The notes under the pieces were generated by a model that was given only the letters and a program-made list of their open reading frames with translations, had not been told where the DNA came from and made no database searches. Made by a program: the position numbers and the translations under genes. 64,000 nt of DNA from Juglans regia (taxonomy: Eukaryota > Streptophyta > Magnoliopsida > Fagales > Juglandaceae): assembly GCF_001411555.2 (NCBI RefSeq), contig NC_049907.1, forward strand, positions 30,709,001-30,773,000, written 5' to 3'. Of this stretch, positions 22,146-32,828 are shown in pieces. Numbering within the stretch: position 1 is the first letter of the stretch; each line of letters opens with the position of its first letter.

Positions 22146-23960
22146 ACACCTGTGGTAAGGTCAGAACAAAACATAAACAGAATTTCATGCCAGAGGTTTT
22201 TAGACGTTGCATCATATCATATCAGAGTACAAAACATATTCAGAACCCAACCAAATCAGATCATAATCATATAATTATGCACAAAGTTTCATATTCGTTT
22301 CTTTTTTGCACGGTTCATAAATAAAATGCCGAAAATAAGTTCATGTCTACACCAGTTATGACAGAAAATACATTATTCTTATACATAGTTTCATGAGTAA
22401 TTCAGAACAAATAACTGAGTTTATTTCAAATTTATTTTCATAACAAAATATACATATTTTTGAAAATCGACCTCAACTCATTTCTTTTATGCAAAGTCTA
22501 GCATAGGAACCCCACTTAACTGGACTTTTTAGCTTTTCAGAATTTTCTCACAACAATGCCGAGCAAATATTAATCGTCACCTATAAAATAGTCACGTAGC
22601 TTCTGTAAATTTTTGATCGAATACATATTTCGATACTTAAACTTGAAATGCTAACATAACATATTTTTCCTAAATGTCTAAAATTCTTTTAATCCTAAAA
22701 TATCATTAGTTCCCAAATTTCATCGATATCAATTTAATTCCTATGACTAATACATTAATTGTAAAATAAGATTTTTATACTAATATAAAGTGAGACTAGG
22801 CCCACTAAAAGTATTATACAAATTTTCTCCAAACCAACTGAGACCCATGGTAAAAAAATCACGCCCAATGTAAAACTTTGGCTTGTAACTCATAAGTGTA
22901 ATTTCATAAAAAATTACTCTACTCTATGCTAAGTTTTATGAGAGACAAATGAAATCTTTCCTATTTTAGAACAAGGCAGACACTAGCAGAGGGTTGGTGC
23001 GGCTGAGGCTTACTGAGAGGGAATGAGGCGTGCGAGGGAGCACTCAGGCGGAGCTGGGCGTCTAAGCACGAGAGGAAAAACAACTGGGGTGACGTGGAGT
23101 GCTCGGCATCAACTTCTGTGTAGGTGGAGGTGACGTGGAGGGGCTGGCGAGGTTGCTAGGCTTCACTAACGTGTCACTTGGCTACAAAACTAAGACAGGG
23201 GAAGAGGTTTAATTGCTCTGTTTTGGATTCCTGAAATAGAGGCTTTTAGTGGTGGTGCAAGGAGGTTTGCGGTGTTGGTGCTGGGCGGTGCTAGGGAAGC
23301 AGTTGGGTGGTTCCTGGTTGCTGGCTGAGGTCGTCATTCAGTGGGTCTGGTGCCGTGCGTTACAGGGTGTGACACCGTGTTGCTTCTCGAATTGGACTTT
23401 CTCTTCTCAATTTCCTTACGACGGTGACTGCGTGGAAGCTACGGTGGTTGAGGCATGGCTTAGTTTCGGTTTGGTGCTTGGTCTCATTGTGGTTGGCTTA
23501 CTGGTTTGGGTGTGAGACGTGCAGCTTGCCGTGGTGATTGCTTAGCTTCATGGTGCAACGACTTGGTTCTTCTTGTAGCTTGCTATTTGTGCGGCAGGGG
23601 GAGGCCGTGAGGGGTTGTGTGGGAGGGGCATATGCTGAGCGGCAACCCTAGCTTGGGAAAGATGATCAGTATGGGGTCTAACATGTATGTGTTCTATATA
23701 TATAAGGATTGTTGCCGTGAATGCAGTGGGAGGGAGATATGCATGGTGGAGAGTTTTAAAAAATAACTGCATGTTGGTCTCCTAGTTTAGAACAAATAGG
23801 TGTGGGCCTTGGGGTGGATCGGGTAAGGTTCATTTCAAAGTATTTGGGCCCACATGTTGTGTATGGGATTAACAAATGGACTGGGTTGGGTGGTTAGAGC
23901 AGTTCGAAAGTCTTTTGGCTTGTCCGTAATTTTCTCATGGGTTGACTATTTTATCGATAT
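22146..23960 (-). repeat. Middle segment of the G2 LTR
   Basis: Continuation of the G2 LTR after the A' insertion. It contains the reverse complements of the family A blocks, the GC-rich leader (about 22980-23640) and the TATA-like box near 23700. The plus-strand frame at 23249-23515 is a by-product of the GC-rich leader and is not called as a gene. Confidence 0.7.
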
Positions 23961-26900
23961 TGTCACAACCCCGCCTCGGGAAGGGCATAATCGCGACGTA
24001 CATACCTGTCATTTTCTTTTCCTTTTTCTTTTTCTAGTAATATGCGATTAACATGAACATGACACACGTGTACTCTAAATTTCTAATTTAATAAAGGGAA
24101 CACCTGATAGACATTTATTCAAACATTCCTCCATAAGAGACTCTCAGAGTCCATCCCAACATAGTACGTCTATACATAATATTGCCTATCATCCATAAAC
24201 ATGACAGTTCTAGTTAGGGAAGGTCCTAAGCGTCTGTCTCTCCTTCTGCAGTAGTGCCTTGCTCCCTAGCCTTTTCGTCATTACCTGGACATTTAAAATA
24301 TTTAAAACAAAAATGAGTCGAATACTCAATAAGTAGTACACCATGCAATGAACTTACTAGGCATCTATTCTTTTTCTTTTGAAAACATGCATACATAAAC
24401 ATTTTACTAATTCTTGACATTGTTTTCATGCATAACAGTTTAAGGGATAAACTGCACTTTCATGCATAAACATTTAAGAAATAACTATGCTTTCATGTAT
24501 AAACATTTTAAGAAATAACCATACTTTCATATTTCACTTTTTTTAGCCGGTACACACTATTACGCCCCGTGTGTTGGGATTAGCGGTTTTCCTTTGGACT
24601 TGGATTCCGTCCGTGACCACAGGTTGGGAATCCCTTTTAGTCAGGGGGCAGCACTGGGTGCACTACCAGTGCTACTTATCTGGCATTGCAATTTGCCCAT
24701 TCCTTTGGTACCCTTTTCATTCATATGGCCGTTACGTATCTTCATACATTAAAGAATTTATTCATTTAGTCTTTTCTTTCATTCATTCATGTTAGTCCTT
24801 TCAGTCCAATTCATTTAACAGTTCATTCATGAAAAACGTCATTTAAAAGCATGAACTTAAACATCATCTTTTCATTTAACAGTGCATTCATGAAGAAACA
24901 TCATTTTTAAAGCATGAGCTTAAACATTATTTTTCATGGCATCTATGAAAAATCAATTCATATGGACATTTAACATCAATTAATGGGGACATCTTAAAAC
25001 ACTTTCTTCGCGTCATTTAAAGTATCAGTTCATAAGGACATTTTAAAACACTTTTTTCGCGTCCTTTAAAAGCATAAGTTCATAGGGGCATTTAAAACTC
25101 GTTTAAAGCATCACTTGAAGCATAAGGCATGAGACATTCATTATTTTTCCTTTGCAATCAAAACATTCTCATCATCTTTCTTACTTCGATGCACATGTAT
25201 TTTTATGAAAAATATATATTTTCATGCTATACTACATATAGGAATAATCAATAAGTTTATTGAGAAAGCATGTATGGAAATCGCATGACTTAGAACCTAT
25301 GTGCATGCATTACCTTATACACATACACACAATTATAATCGATAGGGTGCTTAACAGGGGCTATCAAGAAAGGGCTTGTACATACTATATTCATTTACTC
25401 TTTTCTTTAGAAGAACATTTGCAGTAAGAGAGAGATATTCTTTCATAAAGAGAACTTGGTGTAAGAAGCATAGTTATAGCTACTTATCTCGTGGCTTTAC
25501 AAGTAGGTTTCTTGAATCTTGAAAATAAACTCCTATTCAATGGAATGAAATAAACATATTAAAATTCATTTCACTTAAGACTTTACTATCTGACACCCAT
25601 ACATGCACACTTAATTTTCAAGTTGGAATTAAGGCGTCTTCCTCAACCCATTTAGCTACCTACATGGCACTAAGTCAACCTTAATATCCTCATTCCAATT
25701 TTTAAAGAAATCCATGAAAGTATGAGGCTTGCTTGCTATCCCTCTTTAAATACTATTATTTTCTATACAAGGGATAGGTAGGAATCATGAGTTAAAATGT
25801 ATAGGATGGTAGGGATTTATTTAAGTATGGTAAGGAACAAGGAGGTATCACCCAAATCTGGAAATTTTATCAAAATGACATTTTGACAGCTTGTAACATC
25901 ATGTGGAAAGTGAATCCAACAAAAGACAATGCTTACAAGAGGTTGGTTTTTGTCACTTGTTCTTCAAGGGTTTTTCATACTAAGGTTTATCTTTGATTAA
26001 ACAAAAAGGGGTGAAGTTGAGCAAGGGGTAAAGTGGGCTAGTTTAGGCTTCCAAAACAGAACATAATTTCAGAATTTTTGTAGTACATGGACAGCTAGCA
26101 AATCTCAGTATATTCATGGTCTTAAACATCTCTCACTTAACCAAATCTCAAACATTCAATTAAATATTACCAGAGTGGTAGAAAACTTAAGAAAAACCTC
26201 ATATATTTTCTGAAACACAGCACAAATAAACGATACAAACTCTTGGCAACTTAAAATTTCTAAGTAAGCTTACTAGTTTAGATTTAAAACTCTTAGTGGC
26301 TTACTTAAGCCATCATAACTTGAGGAAAGAAATGTTTAAAAATTGTAATCCTTAACTTCATTAATTTAACACATAAAAGCATAATTAAAAGCATGGCTTG
26401 GACTCAAGAGATCACAAGAAAGGGGCTACAATTTCCCTTGCGACACACGGCTGGAACACTCCAAAACAGGGCATAACTCACGGCTTCTTCATGTACATAT
26501 ATACAGAATAGATAAAATAGTCATCACTTGTGACTAACAAACTTAAACTAGAAAATATGCCATCTCAAATGATAAGAAACACACGGCAAAGCCACCTCAA
26601 GACACTTGGTCTGCCCAGAAAACAAGGGTTTCGGTTACTACCCACTAGATAAATCACTAGAGAAGGCAATGAGAAACTGGTCTAGGGAATTTCCACACAA
26701 CACTCTGCTAGCCCAGAACTCGAAACCCTCAATTACAAGGCACAAACTTGCTTAGAAAAACCCCAAATCACAAGAAAATCTTGTGGAAGGAATATTACCT
26801 GTTTTGGTCCCCTTTCAAGCCACGAAAATACACAATAGACGAGAAAAAGGAAGGGAATCCGAAAGATCCAAGGTTGGAATACAAGCAGGAAATTTAAGGT

Positions 26901-28101
26901 TGTTTCCTTGGAGAATTTCGGTGGAAATCTTAAGCTTAGGAAGTGGAATAAATCATCTTGAAGAGAAGAGAAGAGAGAATCGTGCGGCTAGAGGAAACCG
27001 AGAGGCTTCTCGTGTGAAGGAAAGAACACTTGAGAAGTTTTCCCTCTTTGTTTACCTTAGGACCTACGGGTGTAGGGGAAAATGAGAAAGGAACTACTTA
27101 CTTGCCTTAGAGCATTCCCATCCGATTCCCTAAATTTTTCTCTAAATTTTAGCTAAAAAGGACACTCCCTATAATTTTATCCTAAATTTTACTCATTTTT
27201 AAAAAACCTTCTACATCCCATTCCCTATCCTTTCTCTATTCTATTAAAATAATATTCTTCTATTATTTCTTTATTAATTTTTTCTCTCACTTCCATTTTC
27301 AAACTTCACTACTTAATATTTTTTCTTATGTTTTGAACTATTATTATAGTGAATATTTTAAATAAAAATTTAAATTATTTTTTTAAGGGTTTAATAATAT
27401 TTTTAAAATTATTATTTTTATATTTTAGTAATTATTTAAATTATTTTTAAAAATATTATTTAAAAGTATAATAAATATGAGTATAAGAGAAAATGTAGTT
27501 GATTGAAAAAAGAATTTATTTTATTTATTTAAATAAAATATTAATAAAAAATGATTTAGGGATGAATAGTGGTTCCCTATATTTAGGGAACCACTGTTCA
27601 TTTCCTAAATCAAAATCCTAAAATAGGGAATGGGATGGAAGGGGGTTTTTGAACTTTTCTCTAAAATTTTCCCTATAATTTAGAGATAATAGTGTTTTAG
27701 GCATCCGGATGGGGATGCTCTTAGAAGCCGTCGTGTAGGAGAAGGAAATGAGATTTAATTTAGCTTATGGAGGAAGCTACGGTTTTAAGGAGAAGAAAAG
27801 TCAATGGATTTAAATCAAATTTGTCCAATAAGCTAGGGAATGAATGGTGGAGATCAAGTGTGGGGAGATCAAAAAGAGTTTGGACCATTTCTTGAGTAAT
27901 TAAAAATTAAAGGGTTTGAAAGAAATATTGTAAGATCATAAAATCACACCCTTGAATTATTTAATAACCAACGTAAAATAAAATACACCCATCTTAAAAT
28001 AAATTAATAAAATCATAAAAATCTTTATCTCAAAATATTTAACTTAAAAAAAATATTAATAAATGACCTAAGAACCTACGTAGTAGGATTCGGGTATTAC
28101 A
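23961..28101 (-). mobile_element. C'': 4.1 kb solo LTR inside the G2 LTR
   Basis: On the minus strand it starts TGTAATACCCG at 28101 and ends GGGGTTGTGACA at 23961. The flanks GATAT (23956-23960) and GATAC (28102-28106) form a 5-bp TSD with one mismatch. Its start matches that of C' (TGTAATACC), and a GTACACACTATTACGCCCCG block at about 24547 recurs in inverse orientation in C'. Without its nested MITE it is about 3.5 kb. No coding sequence, primer site or second LTR is present. Confidence 0.8.
27110..27720. mobile_element. Tourist-like MITE, 611 bp, TSD TTA
   Basis: The terminal inverted repeats are GAGCATTCCCATCCGATTCC on the left and the complement of GAGCATCCCCATCCGGATGC on the right. 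Perfect TTA triplets flank it at 27107-27109 and 27721-27723, the signature of PIF/Harbinger-derived elements. The interior is AT-rich with no transposase. It lies wholly within C'' and is therefore younger. Confidence 0.9.
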
Positions 28102-28321
28102 GATACTAATAGGCCTTGACTCAATAATACAACCTATCCCATAGAAATTTTGGCCTATAACTAAATAAAAAAATTCCACCTAATTCATTAAATATCAAAT
28201 GATTTTAACCTAATTGTTAGGCCCAATAAGAATTCACATCCCACAAAAATAAAATTTTAAACCCATAGCCTATCCCAAAAATTAATCGTTAATTTCAAGT
28301 GGGCTTTTCCCAGGTGTTACA

Positions 28322-28800
28322 TCTCTAATTTGGATTAGTATATGATCTGCTATTGAACTAAGGAGAGAAGGGCTAATATGGCGAGTTGGGAATGGACCAA
28401 AGATCACCATTTGCAGCAATAAATGATTACCAAAGGCTTCATCATATTGTGTTCAATCCCCTATAAAATTCTAGACACTGAAGCAAGAGTCAGGGGGTTG
28501 AGTGATGAGGAGATTAATGAATGGAATGAGTCTTTGATTAATGAGATCTTTCAAAGGGAAGAAGCTAATCAGATTTGTAGCATCCCAACTAGCAAGATGA
28601 TAACTGAGGATAAGCTCATATGGAGTTTCAGCAAAAATGGAAGATTTTCAGTTAGAATTGTTTATCATGCGGCATAAATCAGAAGAAAAAGATTGATGGG
28701 AGAGACATCTAGAGAAAGTGAGTAGGAAGAGCAATATGGGAGCTGAGTGTGCGAGGTGCAGTGAAACAGTTTCTATAGTAGGCTGCTGGATGTGGTGGTA
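28322..28800 (+). pseudogene. LINE ORF2, C-terminal region after RT
   Basis: The frame reads SAIELRREGLIWRVGNGPKI (about 28350-28408), then LPKASSYCVQSP after a stop. It continues with NEWNESLINEIFQREEANQI, CSIPTSKMITEDKLIWSFSK and NGRFSV-I-YHA (28500-28675). This is the typical L1 ORF2 segment between RT and the zf-RVT domain. At 28720-28795 a shifted frame gives A-I-W-E-L-S-V-R-G-A-V-K-Q-F-L, the start of zf-RVT. The LINE fades at the duplication near 28773. No poly(A) tail or 3' TSD was found. Confidence 0.8.
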
Positions 28801-28879
28801 TTGGGTCCACTACTTTAGCCTAGCTATACATAAGGTCTATATCTATATAGTAGGCTGCTGGATGTGGTGGTATTGGGTC
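28773..28879 (+). repeat. 35-bp duplication at the LINE end
   Basis: TATAGTAGGCTGCTGGATG followed by TGGTGGTATTGGGTC occurs at about 28774-28807 and again at 28846-28879, separated by 38 bp. A 15-bp part, GCTGGATGTGGTGGT, also occurs near 53216. Confidence 0.7.
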
Positions 28880-29258
28880 AATAGGTCATGGGATAATCCC
28901 ACAAATTATTAAAGTCGACGACGGGAGGGCTTTCGTTTTAATAGGTTGTTTGTCCAAGCTGGTGCATTTATGCATGCGTGCCAGATCTACCCTAGCGGTG
29001 CTGTAGAATAAGTTGCCACTCCAACTAAGATCATTATTCACGTTTGCATCTTCAAAAGTTAAAAGCCAAATTTTAGTTTAAAAAACGCTCATACTTCTTT
29101 AATTTCTTACTCTCCTTTTATATTCTTTATTATTATTATTTTTCAATAATCATATTTTTTGTAATTAAACAACAAGATATATATTAAATGCGGGCTTTTA
29201 TCGGTGATTTTTTTAATCCATAGCTGTTTTAGAAAAATGAGCGATTTTTTTGAGTTCT
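28880..29258. other. Unassigned sequence
   Basis: No protein similarity or terminal repeat was recognised. It lies between the last LINE piece and a foldback MITE and may include LINE 3' untranslated sequence. Confidence 0.4.
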
Positions 29259-29358
29259 TCTACTCAGTAGCCTTATACCACACACCTGCTGATGTGACAC
29301 TTTATTTTATTTTATTTTTTTCCCTTAGCAAGTATGTGGTGTAGCGTTACTGAGTAGA
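29259..29358. mobile_element. Small foldback MITE, about 100 bp
   Basis: The left arm TCTACTCAGTAGCCTTATAC followed by CACACACCTGCTGA pairs with a right arm whose complement reads TCTACTCAGTAACGCTACAC followed by CACATACTTGCT. The loop between them is short and T-rich (TTTATTTTATTTTATTT). No clear TSD was fixed. Confidence 0.65.
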
Positions 29359-30469
29359 TTTTTTCTTATGTTTTCTAGCGTTATTTTCCATTTGGCTAGC
29401 ATTTTTTATTTCTATTTTCTTAGCATCAATTATTCTTTTATTTTACTAGTATTATAGTTAGGGGTGCTACCCACACCCTATGGTGCGGGGTAGCCACCCT
29501 CCCCGCCCCCCCACCCTCGCATGGTCAGGGGTGGTGGTTTCCCCCCAAAACCCGCCCCCGCAAACATGGGGCAGGGTATTGGGATGCGGGGCTGGACACC
29601 TCATCTGTTTGCCTCCTGCCCGCATAAATGAGCCATTGGTCCATAGTACGTTTCTAGACTAAAAATGGCCTATAAACACATTTAATAAGCTAAAACTGAC
29701 CCAAAACCTATTTTTAGGCCATTTTGGGTCCAAAAGTTAACTAAAAAAATATAAAAAAATAATTAACAAGAAAGAATTTATATGCTACTAAGTTGTAAAT
29801 ATTAACTAATAATCATAACTAAGCTATTGCAATGATACAAATTAAGAGAAAACTATTACAAAATTATAAATTCATCTAAAAATATTATAAATTATACTAT
29901 TGTAGCAACATTACAATTAACTAATTAAGTAAATAACAAAAGAATAACATTTCATCGGAATTTGGGATGGCCATAGTGGTAGAAAAGTCAGTGAGCTCTG
30001 TTGACTGCTGTGAGGCTGTGAGAATTGAAATCATAAAATTTGAAACATTAATAATTTAAAAGGAAAATAAATTAGAATTATAAACAAGAAACAAAAATTA
30101 AAAATAAATACATATATTAGAAATGTAAAAATTACAAATACTAAAAGTACTAACCAAAATGAGATTGGGTCATTGGGATCAAGATGAGAATAAATCATTT
30201 GGTCCTTGGGATTAGGATTCAGCATATGATATTGAGATTATAAAAAGTAAAAAAAAATACAAGAAAAATAATTAGATATAAAAAATTATATAAATACAAA
30301 AAATAATTAAGGGACAAATTGTACAAATCAATGGCAAATGGCAATGGTGGGTCAAATACACACGAAGTCATACTGCAACGAAGGTAGTTGTAGAAGTCGT
30401 CTCATATATCGCTACAACAATTAAATTTGAAATTAATACCGATTAAATGAATATAAATAAATTAAAATA

Positions 30470-31943
30470 ATAAAATGAAATCCACGATTACTAGGTCCAG
30501 GCTGATCACCACCATCCTCCTCATCGGCCTCCTCAAAGTCAAGAACATCCGAAACAAGAAGTGGGGTCCCCTTGATCCAATTCTGCATGCAAATTGATGC
30601 ATCCATAGTGGCAGCAGACAATGAACTCTGGAATGGATCCAATATGGTCCTCCGGTGCTAAAGGCTAACTCTAAAACTACGATGCTAATAGGGATGGCCA
30701 AAATACCATGTGCTATCTCTCCAAGGACGGATACTTCACGACATTGGTCCTCCACCAAGTTAATATATCAAAGTCTCGTGCAAATGGTCGAAAATCCGCT
30801 GCCAAGTATTTGTCAAACAATCTATCAAGGATTTTCCTAACCCTTGTTGCAATAAGTTCTGTCGATGCATTCCTATGCGTATTTCCTAATCCATATATCA
30901 TGCCATCAATCTTAAACTCAGGGTTAAGAGACAACCACATATAACAAAATATTAGATTACTGAAATATCCCCAATACTTGTTATTCTTCACCCTCATCAT
31001 CAATGTCATTTCTCTCATCCTAATATGATCACTCACACACATGTAATCCAATTCTTCATTTACCCTACATATTTGCTGACAAAAATGAGAGGATGTAGGA
31101 TACAAAGAACCATATAACCTCATTGTGACCTCATAGAAAAGTCTCAAAAAATCTACAAAAGTAGCAACTACCTCTCAACCATCATCAATAGACTTCCCCA
31201 ATCCTCTGTGCTTATCAAAATATCTGACATATTGAATGTCTTCATCATCCAATAATGCAAAGGCCGACTTATATTCTTGGGCTGCCTCCAATATCAAGAA
31301 GGTCGAGTTCCATTTTGTAGAAACATCAGCACAGAGGCCCTTCTTGGATGTTATGCCAACAAACCTCACAATAACCTTGAATTTCTCCAATCTAGCAGGA
31401 GAAGATCTCACAAATCTCACAGCAGTTCTGACCTGAGCAATCGAGTCATCAAGATCTTTCAAACCAACAGTGATAATTAGATTCAGAATATATGCAACAC
31501 ATCTCACATGCAAATACTCATCACCCAAGATTGTCTTTTTGCCTCTCTAAGATAGGTCTTAAGATGTCTCGATGCGACATCATTAGGCGAGACATTATTA
31601 ACTGTAACTATCAGAACTCGTAGCAACCTCTACTCCTTTATTGCAGCCTCCAAGGCCTTCCCAACTATCTCACTCTTATGATCAGAAATTTGACAAAATT
31701 TAAAATTCTTTTGTGTAATGTCCAATCACAATCAATAGAATGCATAGTTAAAGACATATAATTAAAATTTTGGATGGATATCCAAGTATCGGTAGTGAGG
31801 CAAACTATTTGACCCGCTAATTGGCCCTTCAACAGCTCTTTTACTGATATATAATTTTTTTTATATCCTTTGCCACCCTCCAAAATAGATCGGAGTTTCA
31901 TATCAAAACCCCAAAACAGATTGGCCTCGATATAGAAACTCAT
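30470..31943 (-). pseudogene. hAT1 transposase (RICESLEEPER-like)
   Basis: From N to C on the minus strand: VCLTTDTWISIQNFNYMSL with HSIDCDWTLHKRILNF (31943-31665), the conserved catalytic-core entry of plant hAT transposases. Next comes HVRCVAYILNLI (about 31510), TKWNSTFLILEAAQEYKSAF (about 31300), then LNPEFKIDGMIYGLG and FDILTWWRTN (30960-30740). The last part is LAFSTGG and a dimerisation-domain tail with FQSSLSAATMDASICMQNWI (about 30640-30560). The BED zinc finger that should precede these is not seen. At least four frameshifts or stops make it inactive. Confidence 0.85.
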
Positions 31944-31944
31944 A

Positions 31945-32190
31945 ATTTAATTTAGGGGTTTAAATCCAAAACCCTAAATTAATTATAATTAAGGGTTTCA
32001 GATTGAAACCCTAAACTAATTATAATTTAGAGTTTAGGGTTTCAGATTGGAACCCTAAACTAATTATAATTTAGGGTTTCAGATTGTAACCCTAAATAAA
32101 TTTAGGGGTTTCAATCCGAAACCCTTGATTAAGATTGAAGCTCCTAAATTAATTTAGGGTTCCAATCCGAAATCCTAAAGAATTTCAAAT
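31945..32190. repeat. Imperfect palindromic tandem array with AACCCTAAA/TTTAGGGTT cores
   Basis: Five or so units of about 40 bp pair a TTTAGGGTTTCAGATTG-like half with an AACCCTAAACTAATTATAA-like half, so each can fold on itself. The array lies upstream of the hAT1 transposase, where a 5' untranslated region is expected. The core resembles the plant telomere word TTTAGGG, but units are not contiguous heptamers. Confidence 0.7.
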
Positions 32191-32480
32191 TCACAATTTA
32201 GAAATTACAAACATCAAAACACATGCACAATTCAATCCTCAACAGCACACAATTCACAATCACATCCTCCAACTCATTAATTTAATTTCATCCTCCATAG
32301 CTCAAAAAAAAAAAAAAAAACATAATCGGCATGCATGTGAATCGGGAACTTACCTTCGGCGACAAACTAGGCATGTGACAGACGAACGACAATGGAGAAT
32401 GGCTTGACGGCGTATGACGGAGGGACTACAGAATGGGAGAGAGAGCGGCAATTGCAAGTGGCAAGTGTGAGAGTTAGAGA

Positions 32481-32481
<1 letters not shown>

Positions 32482-32530
<49 letters not shown>
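32482..32530. repeat. (GA)n microsatellite
   Basis: A pure GA run of more than 20 dinucleotides within the hAT1 5' region. The glutamate/arginine-rich plus-strand frame across it is an artefact. Confidence 0.9.
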
Positions 32531-32534
<4 letters not shown>

Positions 32535-32828
32535 GATTCTGAAAGTGGGGGTTGCGGGAGAGGGGGCTAGGGGCAGGGGTCAACAACCATATCAAAATGA
32601 TGCATTTTTGTTTATGACAAAATGTCTTCATTTTGATATGGATTGTTTGTTTTTTCAAAAACCCCTGCCATCACACAAAACGGTGTCATTTTGATGACTG
32701 TGGGTTTTTTTAATTATAAATTTATAATATACATATATTATATATATTTATTATTATTTATTTATATATATATATATTATATGCGGGGGGCGAGGCATGG
32801 GTTTTGCAGGACGGGGTTGAGCCCATCC

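Larger units (their letters stand above)
11926..28321 (-). mobile_element. G2: truncated Ty3/gypsy element with a very long LTR
   Basis: On the minus strand the order is a long LTR (28321 to 13599, interrupted by two solo LTRs), an initiator-Met primer site (13598-13581), a leader, and gag (13108 to about 12130). The element then stops at a join with the LINE near 11925. No protease, RT, integrase or second LTR is present. The outer LTR end at 28321 abuts LINE sequence from after the RT domain, whereas the left join abuts LINE sequence from before it. A deletion must therefore have removed the LINE RT, the G2 pol and the G2 3' LTR together. Confidence 0.7.
13599..28321 (-). repeat. G2 5' LTR (family A), interrupted by two solo LTRs
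   Basis: The LTR pieces are 13599-14394, 22146-23960 and 28107-28321, about 2.8 kb once the inserts and their TSDs are removed. On the minus strand it runs from TGTAACACCTGGG at 28321 to CCCGGGCGTTACA at 13599. A TATA-like CCTTATATATATAG on the minus strand lies at about 23694-23707, followed by a GC-rich leader with CG dinucleotides. The inner 1.8 kb is similar in opposite orientation to 20378-22140, which identifies the two copies as one family. Confidence 0.75.
782..28800 (+). mobile_element. Fragmented L1-type LINE that hosts the first 28 kb of nested insertions
   Basis: Pieces of one plus-strand LINE occur in the right order: an ORF1 DUF4283-like segment (782-1232), the ORF1 zinc-knuckle region (2163-2345), the start of the ORF2 endonuclease (3164-3787), the rest of the endonuclease and linker (11118-11925), and the ORF2 C-terminal region after the reverse transcriptase (28322-28800). 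The intervening blocks are a poly(A) retroposon, a MITE, the Athila element G1 and the gypsy element G2 with its own nested LTRs. The reverse transcriptase domain itself is missing, apparently lost in a deletion with a junction near 11925. All pieces carry stops or frameshifts. That they form one element is inferred from order, strand and reading-frame continuity. Confidence 0.75.

Noticed and set aside
26783..27085. Plus-strand 100-residue frame in C''
   Set aside because: It is antisense within a solo LTR, with no motif.
31945..32190. Interstitial telomere
   Set aside because: The TTTAGGG-like words are embedded in longer palindromic units and are not contiguous heptamers.
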